Origin: Bacillota bacterium
Lineage (GTDB): Bacteria > Bacillota > Clostridia > Christensenellales > UBA1242
Direction: 5' to 3'
NCBI GenBank assembly: GCA_009780375.1
Contig: WRAD01000001.1
Location: 1 to 48,227 of the forward strand
DNA length: 48,227 nucleotides
Shown: piece after piece, positions 18,836 to 26,894 of the stretch
Layout: the number at the start of each line of letters is the position of its first letter
Numbering within the stretch: the first letter of the stretch is position 1
Notes under the pieces: model-generated
Seen by the model: only the letters and a program-made list of their open reading frames with translations
Told to the model about the DNA's origin: nothing
Databases searched by the model: none
Made by a program: the position numbers and the translations under genes

Positions 18836-19405
18836 ATGAAAATAACAGTATACGGCGGAACAAATAACACAGCATATACCCCCGAAGAAAAAACAAGCAG
18901 TGAAAAACTTGGCAAATACCTTGCACAACGCGGTGCAGAAATACTTACAGGTGCATGTCGCGGTTTTCCAGAATATGTTGGACGTGCCGCACTTCAACAT
19001 GGAGCAAAGGTAATTGGATACTCGCCTGCAATTGATGAAAAGGATCATGTCGAGAATTTTCAATTTCCACTTGATGCGGTGACACACATGGAATATAAAA
19101 AAATCGAAGGTGCAAGTCAAGCAGATAATTTTTTTAATCGCAGTCTTGATATGACAAAATATTCTGACATTTGCATTGCAATCGGGGGAAGTTGGGGCAC
19201 ATATACCGAACTTCTATTTTCGTTCTGGTATAAAAAAACAATTATCCTTATCAAAGGATTTAACGGTGCGGCAGACGCATTTCACGAAACCTACAAGTTT
19301 TTTGATGCACGCGATATAAATCCTGCCGTTCACCATGGATCAACGATTTTTGTTGTAAATTCTGTTGACGAAGCAATAGACAAGTTAGAACAACTTACAA
19401 AGTAA
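18836..19405 (+). CDS. LOG-family (lysine decarboxylase-like) nucleotide-binding protein
   Basis: 189 residues with a Rossmann-like fold. It starts KITVYGGTNN, contains a TGACRGFPEYVGRAA loop, and the GGSWGTYTELLFSFWYKK segment corresponds to the PGGxGTxxE motif of the LOG/TIGR00725 group. The motif is altered (GGSWGT for PGGxGT), so cytokinin-type phosphoribohydrolase activity is uncertain. Shine-Dalgarno AAGGAGG; the start is 16 nt after glnS, so an operon is likely. Confidence 0.78.
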   Translation: MKITVYGGTNNTAYTPEEKTSSEKLGKYLAQRGAEILTGACRGFPEYVGRAALQHGAKVIGYSPAIDEKDHVENFQFPLDAVTHMEYKKIEGASQADNFFNRSLDMTKYSDICIAIGGSWGTYTELLFSFWYKKTIILIKGFNGAADAFHETYKFFDARDINPAVHHGSTIFVVNSVDEAIDKLEQLTK

Positions 19406-19452
19406 ATACCGACTTGTGTGCAAAAATGTCTTGTTTTGTGATATAATATAAG

Positions 19453-21399
19453 ATGGTTGTCACTATTTTTATGTGGTCAATGTTTGGGGCATTTATCATC
19501 GCAATTTTCTCAGGGATAATGTGGGGAATAAAGCGAGGGTTTAAAAAATCCCTATTCCGCTTTGGCACTATTTCCATCGCTATATTGTTGGCTTTTTTTC
19601 TCGCTCCGCCAATTGCTGGGCTTTTTGCAAATGTTCCAATCCCAGGGGTAACCGACGGAATGGGACTTAGAACCTGGATAAATTACCAGGCAACATCAAA
19701 CATTGATGGCACCTCAAACTTTCCCGAACTTTTAGCATTTCTAAGTGCACTTCCTATCGCAATCGCTTCGCTTGTGGTTTTTTTTGGTTTATTATTGCTC
19801 TTTCGTTTTATCGCATGGATATTTTTTATTATCTTTGCAAACAAAGTCGCACCAAACCAAGTCAAAGTTTATTCTGGAGATAAGACCGCCAATGGCATGG
19901 AAAAGTTTGAACTTCAAGACGCGAAAAAGAGAAGAATTCTGGGAGCCCTTGTAGGTGGTATAACCGCATTTATCATTTTTTTGTTCATGTTTATACCTGT
20001 TAATGGTGCAATTGACACTTTGAATCGCATTACTGCATTCAATCCATCAATTCAAACAACCGCCCCTGTTAAAATGTTTGATGACGACATAAACCCAATC
20101 GCGAATGTAACCCGTAATTTGCATGATACAAATAGAGATATACAACGTTCCCCATATGGCATTGTTTCACGATACACAGGCCTTCAATGGCTAAGTGGTT
20201 CAATGTTTGGTTACCTCACTACCGTTCGTACACGCGGAAATCTAACAAATATAAATCTGCGAAATGATGCAATTACCGCATCGCAAACACTTACCGATTT
20301 TGTAGCAATTAACCAAAACTTTTTTGACAATACTCAAGATGATGAATCTTCAAATCGTCGCAGTTTTGCAAGCGTTATTAACACTCTTGACGATGTTTAT
20401 TTTGAACTTGCAGAACATATGATTAACAACGTCTTCACCATGAACCTCACACGGTTACTTACCTCTTCGATGCAGGGCTTTGCGACCTTTCTAGGAGAAA
20501 ACATAATAAGTGAACTTGATTTATTCGGCAACAACAATGCTAATGATTCAAATCCTTATCAATATATATCTGGATACGAAGAATCTGCTTTGTCTTTGAA
20601 CTCAAGATTTAACAATGCACTTGTTTCTGCAATTAGTCTCATGGATCATAATTTTTTACGCAACGATCTCATACAGTCTGTTCGAATAATTCGGCACCTG
20701 TTCTCTCCTGTATATACCCCTGTATCGACCGATCTTTCTCTGTTCGATGGACTACAAGGCATAATCAATAATATTTCAAGCATCAATAACCTAGATGAAC
20801 TTTCATATGCAAGTGACGACTTTGGCCATATTATTGCTCCTCGCGAGGTGGATAACATTCGTTCGTCTCCATTATACGACTTGCTTACCGATGTTTTTGA
20901 ACTGGGTCTTTTCTCTACTATCTTGACGAACGAAAATATCGAACTGGAAACCGAGATTGATATGCGAGACATTTTGTTTGTTCCTCTCATACACTATATC
21001 GGGCTTACCCACAATGATCTTGATGGAATCGTTTTTGGGAATTGGTCAAGGGTTGCCTATGACCTTACCTACGCGATTATAGTCGCTAACGAAGCAATAA
21101 CCGTTCTAAGTGAATTCATAAATAACATAAACGAGTTCTTGAATACAATTAATGATCTTGATCTTAATGACCTTGAATCGGTGGCAAACTTGCTTGACCT
21201 TGTTACACAAGAACTTCCAATTGGACCTCAAGTAGGTAATCTTGTATACAGACTTCTTGATGATGCCAACCTTGATCTAAGTGAATTCAGCCCAGAAGTC
21301 GAAGATGCATTTAACACACTTATGTACGACCTCAGAGAGGGTAATCAATTTAATTGGGGTGACAGGCTACTTGAAATTCAGAATGCTTTTGGGGTATAA
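19453..21399 (+). CDS. Large membrane protein with CvpA-like N-terminus
   Basis: 648 residues. The N-terminus has four hydrophobic segments (about 5-25, 36-58, 94-128 and 165-187). The first, with GIKRGFKKSLFRFGTISIAILLAF, resembles CvpA-family proteins. The long remainder is hydrophilic, N/D/L rich and helical, with no motif that I recognise, ending in a Leu-rich stretch (INEFLNTINDLDLNDLESVANLLDL). TATAAT (19442-19447) lies 5 nt before the ATG and no Shine-Dalgarno is present. Function unknown. Confidence 0.72.
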   Translation: MVVTIFMWSMFGAFIIAIFSGIMWGIKRGFKKSLFRFGTISIAILLAFFLAPPIAGLFANVPIPGVTDGMGLRTWINYQATSNIDGTSNFPELLAFLSALPIAIASLVVFFGLLLLFRFIAWIFFIIFANKVAPNQVKVYSGDKTANGMEKFELQDAKKRRILGALVGGITAFIIFLFMFIPVNGAIDTLNRITAFNPSIQTTAPVKMFDDDINPIANVTRNLHDTNRDIQRSPYGIVSRYTGLQWLSGSMFGYLTTVRTRGNLTNINLRNDAITASQTLTDFVAINQNFFDNTQDDESSNRRSFASVINTLDDVYFELAEHMINNVFTMNLTRLLTSSMQGFATFLGENIISELDLFGNNNANDSNPYQYISGYEESALSLNSRFNNALVSAISLMDHNFLRNDLIQSVRIIRHLFSPVYTPVSTDLSLFDGLQGIINNISSINNLDELSYASDDFGHIIAPREVDNIRSSPLYDLLTDVFELGLFSTILTNENIELETEIDMRDILFVPLIHYIGLTHNDLDGIVFGNWSRVAYDLTYAIIVANEAITVLSEFINNINEFLNTINDLDLNDLESVANLLDLVTQELPIGPQVGNLVYRLLDDANLDLSEFSPEVEDAFNTLMYDLREGNQFNWGDRLLEIQNAFGV

Positions 21400-21400
21400 T
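21371..21400 (+). promoter_or_regulatory. Promoter for the 21448 gene
   Basis: TTGAAA (21371-21376), 18-bp spacer, TATAAT (21395-21400), overlapping the end of the upstream gene. Unlike most transcript starts here, it leaves a leader of about 40 nt with a good Shine-Dalgarno. Confidence 0.65.
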
Positions 21401-21447
21401 ATACTAAAGAGATTAAACTCTAGGATAACTTAGGAGGAAAATATAAA

Positions 21448-22869
21448 ATGTATAATTCAATCATGAACGGACTTGGAACATTTGCAGACTTGCTTAGTTT
21501 CTTTATCCTTACAATCGTCGCAATTTCGCTTGTTGGTGTTCTTATTTTTACCTGGCTGTTATTCATAACACTCTTTCATACCGTTATTAAAAAGCGTAAC
21601 TGTCGCATGGGACTTCGCACAAAACGTGTTCTGCGGTATATTTTCCTTGCATCAGGCTGGACATTCTTTGGACTTTTTATTTTCTTTCTCGTACTTACAT
21701 TTGGCGGAACATTGTTCACAGGAACATATATCGCTCATCTCGCGTTCCCTGTTGTAACTCTTCTTATAATTTATTGGCTTAATATTATTTTTCCATTGTT
21801 TGTAAACTGTCGCTGTTCCGAATGCAAATGTCATTGTGGTTGTGGCGGTTCAAAGCGTAAAAAATTCAAAGCCCACAACAAACCAGAAACACAGAACAAT
21901 AATATTAACCCAGTACAAAATAATCCCATGCCATACCAGAATCACCAGCAAGAAAGAAATAACCAACAAAAAGAAAAACACTATAAGAACAAGTTCAACA
22001 AACACCAGAAAAATGAACGTATCCCAGAAAAAACAAAACACGAGCACCCAGGGCAGTTAAGTCGAGATTCTAGCATAAAAGATTCAGCGATAATTCCTAG
22101 AATGCAAGAAAAAAGCATACCCACGCCAATCGAGCCAACACAACAGGAAGAATTTATAAAAGTAACACCAATCAATGATGGTTCGGTCAAAGAACGATTT
22201 GAAAGGGCAGAAAAGCAACAAACAACACAAAGTTTTGACATCCCACCTGTTGCCCCAATGTTTACCGACAATAATACTTCAAGACGTACACAAAGTATTG
22301 TTCACACACAAACACCATCCATTATTGCAATGCAAGAAGAACAAAAAAATATGCCTCAAACACAAAAACTAAAGGCAATTACAAAAGAAGAAGAATCTGG
22401 AAAAACACAAACAAAAACACAAGAAGCACAAATACCCTCTGCATCAAACACATCACAAATAACGCAATTATCACCAACTCATACCGTCGAAGTACAAACT
22501 AATCAAACAATTGAACGAAGCACAAATGTGCAAAGTTCTCAATTGATTAACAAGCGTGAAGCAACTTTATTTTCAGATGGAACAATAACAGGCCAAGCAT
22601 CACAATCAATTACAAATTCTACAACACAAATGAATTCTGAAACAGAAGGATTAAAAGCTCAATACGACAAACTTGAAAGACAACTTGATCAGATGCGAGA
22701 TAACAAGCCAAAACAAATCGTTTCATCTGCCCCAACATCGCAAACATCAACACAAATACGCACCGCGCAATACTCTTCTAAATATGGTGAAACAGATGTT
22801 AATGACGCATTGTCTGGACTTCGCTCTGCTATGAACGAACTCCAACGTCAAATTGATTCAAAAAATTGA
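21448..22869 (+). CDS. Membrane protein with Cys cluster and low-complexity tail
   Basis: 473 residues. Residues 1-115 hold three hydrophobic segments. A cysteine cluster follows (CRCSECKCHCGCGG, about 126-139), which could bind metal. The remaining 330 residues are Q/T/N/S-rich and probably disordered, closing with a coiled coil (LKAQYDKLERQLDQMRD) and SALRSAMNELQRQID-like helix. Shine-Dalgarno TAGGAGG. Residues of about 195-219 come from repeat copy D, read in the same phase as the copy in glmM. No family is recognised; a role in envelope or division scaffolding would be speculation. Confidence 0.75.
   Translation: MYNSIMNGLGTFADLLSFFILTIVAISLVGVLIFTWLLFITLFHTVIKKRNCRMGLRTKRVLRYIFLASGWTFFGLFIFFLVLTFGGTLFTGTYIAHLAFPVVTLLIIYWLNIIFPLFVNCRCSECKCHCGCGGSKRKKFKAHNKPETQNNNINPVQNNPMPYQNHQQERNNQQKEKHYKNKFNKHQKNERIPEKTKHEHPGQLSRDSSIKDSAIIPRMQEKSIPTPIEPTQQEEFIKVTPINDGSVKERFERAEKQQTTQSFDIPPVAPMFTDNNTSRRTQSIVHTQTPSIIAMQEEQKNMPQTQKLKAITKEEESGKTQTKTQEAQIPSASNTSQITQLSPTHTVEVQTNQTIERSTNVQSSQLINKREATLFSDGTITGQASQSITNSTTQMNSETEGLKAQYDKLERQLDQMRDNKPKQIVSSAPTSQTSTQIRTAQYSSKYGETDVNDALSGLRSAMNELQRQIDSKN
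22031..22104 (+). repeat. Dispersed palindromic repeat, copy D, inside a coding region
   Basis: Diverged copy. The 5' hairpin is lost (GAGCACCCAGGG), but GTCGAGATTCTAGCATAAAAG and GCGATAATTCCTAGAATG are clear. It encodes SRDSSIKDSAIIPRM, the same frame as SRDPSTKNLAILPRL in GlmM. Confidence 0.75.
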
Positions 22870-22874
22870 ACGAG

Positions 22875-24329
22875 TTAAATCCTTCTAATTTCATATTTCT
22901 CCTCTGTATTCACATCCACAATTTCGTGTATATACGGTTTGAGCAAGTCATTTATTACTGTGCGCAACGAATCTGCCAAAGCCCAATCCTTTTGTCCTTT
23001 TGCCTCAAGTCTTTGCCTGGCAAGCATTTTCACTTCATTTAAAATATGGTCGGGGACAATAGGTTCACCATAGTCGTTAACCGCATCTTCAAGCCCAAGT
23101 GATAAAACACTGTCAAATTCCAAAACCAACTGGTATATGTCTTTATGAGGCTCGTGTTTTACAAGTTCCCACACAAACGCCAAAGCCTTGGGTGTATTAA
23201 GATCATCTTTTAAAAAGTTTAAAAAGCTTTCTTTCAAATCGGCTAGTTTTATCTTTTGGCCTCTACTTTTTTCTATATCGTGATATTTATGCTTTGAAAG
23301 TGCCTTTACCAAATTCATATATGCAACTGTTGCCGAATTCAATGCATCCCATGTAAAATTCATTATTGTACGATAGTGCGATTGCAGCACCATATAACGA
23401 AATCCCATCAAAGAAAGATCTTTATAAAGACCCTGTTTAACAAGGTCATTGACCGTATAAACGTTACCAAGGCTCTTGCTCATTTTGCCACCATTTATCA
23501 TCACAAACTCGTTATGAAGCCAAAAACGACTGTATTGCTTGCCGGTGAGACTCTCTGTTTGTGCAATTTCATTGGTATGATGTATTGGAATATGATCAAC
23601 GCCACCTGTGTGTATATCAATTGTATCACCTAGACAAGCACGTGAAATCGCACTGCACTCGATGTGCCAACCTGGCATTCCAATCCCCCATTGTGAATCC
23701 CATTTTTGAAGTGCAGCAGGTGGGGTCTTTCTCCATAAACAAAAGTCGTTGGCATTTCTTTTTTCACCAAGATTTATTCTCTTTCCACCTTCGTCCTTGA
23801 TATTTTGTTTTTTATCCTTTAACCCTAGACGCAGGGCATAATAGTTTTCAAATTTTGAACTGTCAAAATAAAGCCCATCACTTGTTGCATAAGTAAGTCC
23901 TTTTGCCTCTAATCCTTTAATATGGTCAATCATTTTATCCACAAACTTGGTGGCTGGAGCAATTATTTTACTTTCACGAATATTAAGCTTTTCACAAAAG
24001 TTAAAAAATTCGTCTGTGTATATTTTTGCAATTTCACCTGCGGTTAGCGAGTGTTTCTTTGCACTTAACTCCATTTTATCTTCACCATCATCGGCATCAC
24101 TTTGAAGATGTCCAACATCGGTAATATTCATTACATCTAATATTTCAAAACCCATCATCTCAAGCGTTTTTTTCAGTATGTCGGTAAAAATATAAGCACG
24201 CATATTGCCTATTGATGGCGAACTGTAGACCGTTGGACCGCAACTGTAAATTTTAGCAGTTTTTCCATCAAGAGGTTCAAAATTTTCTTTTTGTCTGCTC
24301 AGTGTGTTGTATAACTTCATTCTCTCCAT
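22875..24329 (-). CDS. cysS: Cysteinyl-tRNA synthetase with altered HIGH motif
   Basis: 484-residue class I synthetase. It has SCGPTVYSS (zinc Cys30), a second zinc-ligand region [10 protein letters not shown] ... [13 protein letters not shown] and the KMSKS loop [10 protein letters not shown]. The HIGN motif of CysRS reads SIGN here (residues 39-42). The start is the ATG 5 nt after TACAAT, leaderless; an ATG three codons later and the longer frame five codons earlier are less likely. Apart from that residue it looks complete and functional. It is 7 bases downstream of recR's end and runs the same way. Confidence 0.94.
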   Translation of the reverse strand: MERMKLYNTLSRQKENFEPLDGKTAKIYSCGPTVYSSPSIGNMRAYIFTDILKKTLEMMGFEILDVMNITDVGHLQSDADDGEDKMELSAKKHSLTAGEIAKIYTDEFFNFCEKLNIRESKIIAPATKFVDKMIDHIKGLEAKGLTYATSDGLYFDSSKFENYYALRLGLKDKKQNIKDEGGKRINLGEKRNANDFCLWRKTPPAALQKWDSQWGIGMPGWHIECSAISRACLGDTIDIHTGGVDHIPIHHTNEIAQTESLTGKQYSRFWLHNEFVMINGGKMSKSLGNVYTVNDLVKQGLYKDLSLMGFRYMVLQSHYRTIMNFTWDALNSATVAYMNLVKALSKHKYHDIEKSRGQKIKLADLKESFLNFLKDDLNTPKALAFVWELVKHEPHKDIYQLVLEFDSVLSLGLEDAVNDYGEPIVPDHILNEVKMLARQRLEAKGQKDWALADSLRTVINDLLKPYIHEIVDVNTEEKYEIRRI

Positions 24330-24351
24330 AGAATATTGTAGCACACAACAC

Positions 24352-24948
24352 TTATATAGTGTTCCTGTTGTTTATAGCAGCCCCAAGCGTCATCTCATCC
24401 GCATATTCAAGTGCAGACCCAAGTGATAGCCCTTGTGCAAGACGTGTTATCTTTATGCCACTTGGTTTTAACAAAGATGCAATATAATTGGCCGTCGCCT
24501 CGCCTTCTACATCAGGATTTGTTGCAATGATAACCTCTTCGGTTTGTTCCTCGCGAACGCGTACAAGCAAAGTTTTCAAATTAATATCATTAGGACCTTT
24601 ACGATCAAGTGGGCTTATCACCCCGTGCAAGACGTGATAAGTACCATTAAAAGCCCCGCTTTTTTCAATTGCTATTACATCACGTGGATCTTTGACAACA
24701 CAGATAATTCCCGAATCTTTACTTCGTCTTGTGCAAAGCACACATGTATCTGTATCTGTAAAGTTTCCACATCTTACACAAAATTTAACTTTTTCTTTCA
24801 CCATCACAAGTGCATCAGAAAAGGCACGAACATGTGCATTATCCGTCTCGATAATGTAATATGCATAACGTTGTGCGGTTTTATATCCAACGCCAGGAAG
24901 TTTTGTAAAAAAGTTAATCAATGTATTAATGCTGTCCAGATTGGTCAT
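24352..24948 (-). CDS. recR: Recombination mediator RecR
   Basis: 198 residues, normal length. It starts with an HhH region (KLPGVGYKTAQRYAYYII), then a C4 zinc finger (Cys57, Cys60, Cys69, Cys72), then a Toprim domain (VVKDPRDVIAIEKSGAFNGTYHVLHGVISPLD) and the C-terminal ITRLAQGLSLGSALEYADEMTLGAAINNR. RecR works with RecF/RecO in gap repair. TATAAT lies 5 nt before the ATG; there is no Shine-Dalgarno. In many Firmicutes recR follows dnaX and ybaB; here those genes are 16-19 kb away. Confidence 0.97.
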   Translation of the reverse strand: MTNLDSINTLINFFTKLPGVGYKTAQRYAYYIIETDNAHVRAFSDALVMVKEKVKFCVRCGNFTDTDTCVLCTRRSKDSGIICVVKDPRDVIAIEKSGAFNGTYHVLHGVISPLDRKGPNDINLKTLLVRVREEQTEEVIIATNPDVEGEATANYIASLLKPSGIKITRLAQGLSLGSALEYADEMTLGAAINNRNTI

Positions 24949-24981
24949 AAGCCATTATAACATAATAACTGAAAATAGTAC

Positions 24982-25009
24982 TTGACACAGAGAAATTGGC
25001 AAATATAAT
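24982..25009 (+). promoter_or_regulatory. Promoter for the zinc-ribbon acidic protein
   Basis: TTGACA (24982-24987), 16-bp spacer, TATAAT (25004-25009), then 7 nt to the ATG. A consensus promoter that predicts a leaderless transcript. Confidence 0.75.
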
Positions 25010-25016
25010 GACATAT

Positions 25017-25445
25017 ATGAGTACAAAACAAGTTTATATTAAATGTCCACGTTGTGAATTAAATTTCATCCAAAAAAAGGATAAATTTTGTCCTGTTTGC
25101 AAACAAGAGATGCAGGCACTTTCAACAAATTATGCTGACGAAGGTGCGAATATCGGCTTTTGTCCTATTTGTAAAGTTAACTATGTTACCGACGACGAAA
25201 ATGTCTGTGGGACATGTGTCGATGCAAGTGAACTTACCGAAGAAGAACTTGACGCACTCTATGGTGGTACGAATGATAAAGATGTTGATCCAGAAGATGA
25301 AATAACCGATGACGAAGATGACCTTGAAATAATTTCACTTGAAATGGAAGGGGAAGAAGAGGATGATATGGATGATGAGGACGCAAGTGATCCTTTAGAC
25401 GACTTTGATGATTCACTTGATGAGGATGATGACGAGGAAAATTGA
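25017..25445 (+). CDS. Zinc-ribbon protein with acidic tail
   Basis: 142 residues. Four CxxC knuckles (CPRCELNF, CPVCKQ, CPICKV, CGTC at about residues 10-67) can form two zinc ribbons. From about residue 75 the chain is almost entirely acidic (D/E), ending DEDDDEEN. Acidic tails of this kind occur in RpoE (delta) and other polymerase- or ribosome-associated factors, but no such homology is visible in the ribbon part. The longest frame begins seven codons earlier, inside the promoter. Function unknown. Confidence 0.75.
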   Translation: MSTKQVYIKCPRCELNFIQKKDKFCPVCKQEMQALSTNYADEGANIGFCPICKVNYVTDDENVCGTCVDASELTEEELDALYGGTNDKDVDPEDEITDDEDDLEIISLEMEGEEEDDMDDEDASDPLDDFDDSLDEDDDEEN

Positions 25446-25456
25446 TTATGTATCAA

Positions 25457-25490
25457 CGGGCGACATGTGTTGCCCGTTTCTTTTCTTTTG
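25457..25490 (+). terminator. Terminator of the zinc-ribbon gene
   Basis: CGGGCGAC-ATGT-GTTGCCCG, an 8-bp stem with one G-U pair, followed by TTTC TTTT C TTTT. Confidence 0.8.
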
Positions 25491-25505
25491 TTAAGTTGTC
25501 ATCTT

Positions 25506-25757
25506 TTAAAGGCATTCACTTGTGTTACTGAAACAGCAACTTGAGTTTCCATGCCCGTGCTCTCTGCCTCCACGACAACCGCTTTCTCTTCTGCACTCGT
25601 CTTTTACTTCACGACAGCGAAGTTCCCAGCAACAGATTTTACGTGGTCTTGGCTCAGGGCGACATTCATTGTTGTTTCTGCAGTTGTTTCTGCATCTACA
25701 GCAACAACGTGGACGACAGAAAAAATCAGCAATACAATTTCCAAAACATCCAATCAT
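25506..25757 (-). CDS. Cysteine- and arginine-rich small protein
   Basis: 83 residues, 17 of them Cys (several as CC or CxC) and many Arg. The Shine-Dalgarno AGGAGG, 7 nt before the ATG, argues that it is real. No signal peptide is seen. It is transcribed in the same direction as spo0A and about 100 bp behind it, after a terminator. Composition is like some spore-coat or metal-binding small proteins, but no homologue is recognised. Confidence 0.65.
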   Translation of the reverse strand: MIGCFGNCIADFFCRPRCCCRCRNNCRNNNECRPEPRPRKICCWELRCREVKDECRRESGCRGGREHGHGNSSCCFSNTSECL

Positions 25758-25793
25758 TTGTTTTTCCTCCTATATTTTTTAGGGCTTGTGATT

Positions 25794-25822
25794 ACAAAAA
25801 ACTGCAAGCCTCTGTTGCAGTT
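25794..25822 (-). terminator. spo0A terminator
   Basis: Minus-strand AACTGCAA-CAGAGGC-TTGCAGTT, an 8-bp perfect stem followed by TTTT, 40 bp after the spo0A stop. Confidence 0.8.
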
Positions 25823-25861
25823 TATGTGATTGATTATAAAGAAGTTAATTTATTATTAAAC

Positions 25862-26656
25862 TTAACCAACGCCTTCAAGCAACAGTTTATCCGCAACAAG
25901 TGCTATGAACTCACCGTTTGTTGGACGATCTTTTTGGTCAAATGCACGAACTTTGAATATCTCATTGATTTGGTTAATCCTACCTCTGTTCCAACCAACT
26001 TCGATTGCATGTCTGATTGCACGTTCTACTTTACTTGATGTTGTGTCAAACGTTCGTGCAATTGCCGGATATAGTTCTTTTGTAATACCGCCTATCATTG
26101 CAGGATTACCTACTATTGTTTTAATCGCTTCTCTCAAAAAGTGATATCCCTTTATATGTGCCGGGATTCCCATTGTAATAAAAATGTTACTTATACGTTC
26201 TTCAAGTTGCTTATTTGCAATCGCAGGGAAACTTCCCACCACTTTGGCTGCTTGTGTTTCTGGTTCAACAGTTGCTTCTTCTGATTTAAGTCCAAGAAGA
26301 AATTGAACTTGATTTCTAAGTGCTTTTTCGGTAAATGGACGTAACATATAATAATCTACACCGCATTCTGTCATACGCTTGACAGTTGCATCGGAAAACG
26401 CACTTGCAACTATTATAACCATTACATTTTCATTAACCCCCTTAACATCCTCACAAAGTGATACACCATCTGTTCCTTTAAGTGCAAAACCACTTATAAT
26501 TAAATTTGGCTTTGTTGTTTTGCAAATTTCCAAAGCCTCTGTACCACATTCGGTATTTATAACTTGAAAACTGTCTCCCCACGATTTACAAATTTCTTGT
26601 AACTTTATACTTTCTTCCAAATTGCTTTCTGCGATTAAAATTGTTGTTTTTGTCAT
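25862..26656 (-). CDS. spo0A: Spo0A, sporulation master regulator with a degenerate receiver
   Basis: 264 residues, as in Bacillus. The C-terminal domain is plainly Spo0A: GIPAHIKGYHFLREAI, ITKELYPAIARTF, SKVERAIRHAIEVGWNRG and PTNGEFIALVADKLLLE are near-identical to the DNA-binding domain that recognises 0A boxes. The N-terminal receiver is not normal. The phospho-acceptor position 56 is Gly (NLIISGFALKGTDG), the acidic pair 10-11 is Glu-Ser, and Lys106 is Arg; the Thr/Ser85 switch residue is kept as Ser. Phosphorelay activation in the usual way looks impossible. Start has AAAGGGG. Upstream DNA contains 0A-box-like motifs, so autoregulation is likely. Confidence 0.93.
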   Translation of the reverse strand: MTKTTILIAESNLEESIKLQEICKSWGDSFQVINTECGTEALEICKTTKPNLIISGFALKGTDGVSLCEDVKGVNENVMVIIVASAFSDATVKRMTECGVDYYMLRPFTEKALRNQVQFLLGLKSEEATVEPETQAAKVVGSFPAIANKQLEERISNIFITMGIPAHIKGYHFLREAIKTIVGNPAMIGGITKELYPAIARTFDTTSSKVERAIRHAIEVGWNRGRINQINEIFKVRAFDQKDRPTNGEFIALVADKLLLEGVG

Positions 26657-26723
26657 TTTTTCCCCTTTATTTTTGTTATATCACGCAAGTTCAGGCGTTT
26701 TCTTGTCTTCATTTGGCGAAACA

Positions 26724-26740
26724 GTATAGACATTGTCGAA
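26724..26740 (-). promoter_or_regulatory. spo0A promoter element with an exact 0A box
   Basis: TATACT on the minus strand (complement of 26724-26729) and TTGTCGAA (26733-26740, plus strand), which matches the 0A-box core TGTCGAA exactly. The box lies between the -10 and the expected -35 position, where no good -35 hexamer is seen. Confidence 0.6.
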
Positions 26741-26794
26741 ACTTGGTAATTAACAAATTATCAGAATAAATTATTAAATACAAATACACAACGC

Positions 26795-26829
26795 CGACAA
26801 CTTGCGACATTCAACGACAAATTGTCGAT
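26795..26829 (+). promoter_or_regulatory. Phased array of 0A-box-like motifs
   Basis: CGACAA (26795), CGACAT (26805) and CGACAA (26815) repeat every 10 bp, and TTGTCGAT (26822-26829) follows in inverted orientation. Read on the minus strand each is TGTCG in the 0A-box context. The array lies 66 bp before the trxB start; the trxB -10 (TATACT, 26872-26877) has no good -35, which would suit an activator-dependent promoter. Confidence 0.6.
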
Positions 26830-26894
26830 TGGCATCACAAAATAGACTAAACTTGATACAAAAATGTATGCTATACTTGGCAACGGGAGAAATT

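Noticed and set aside
25259..25456. Ser-rich minus frame opposite the zinc-ribbon gene
   Set aside because: Complement of the Asp/Glu-rich tail.
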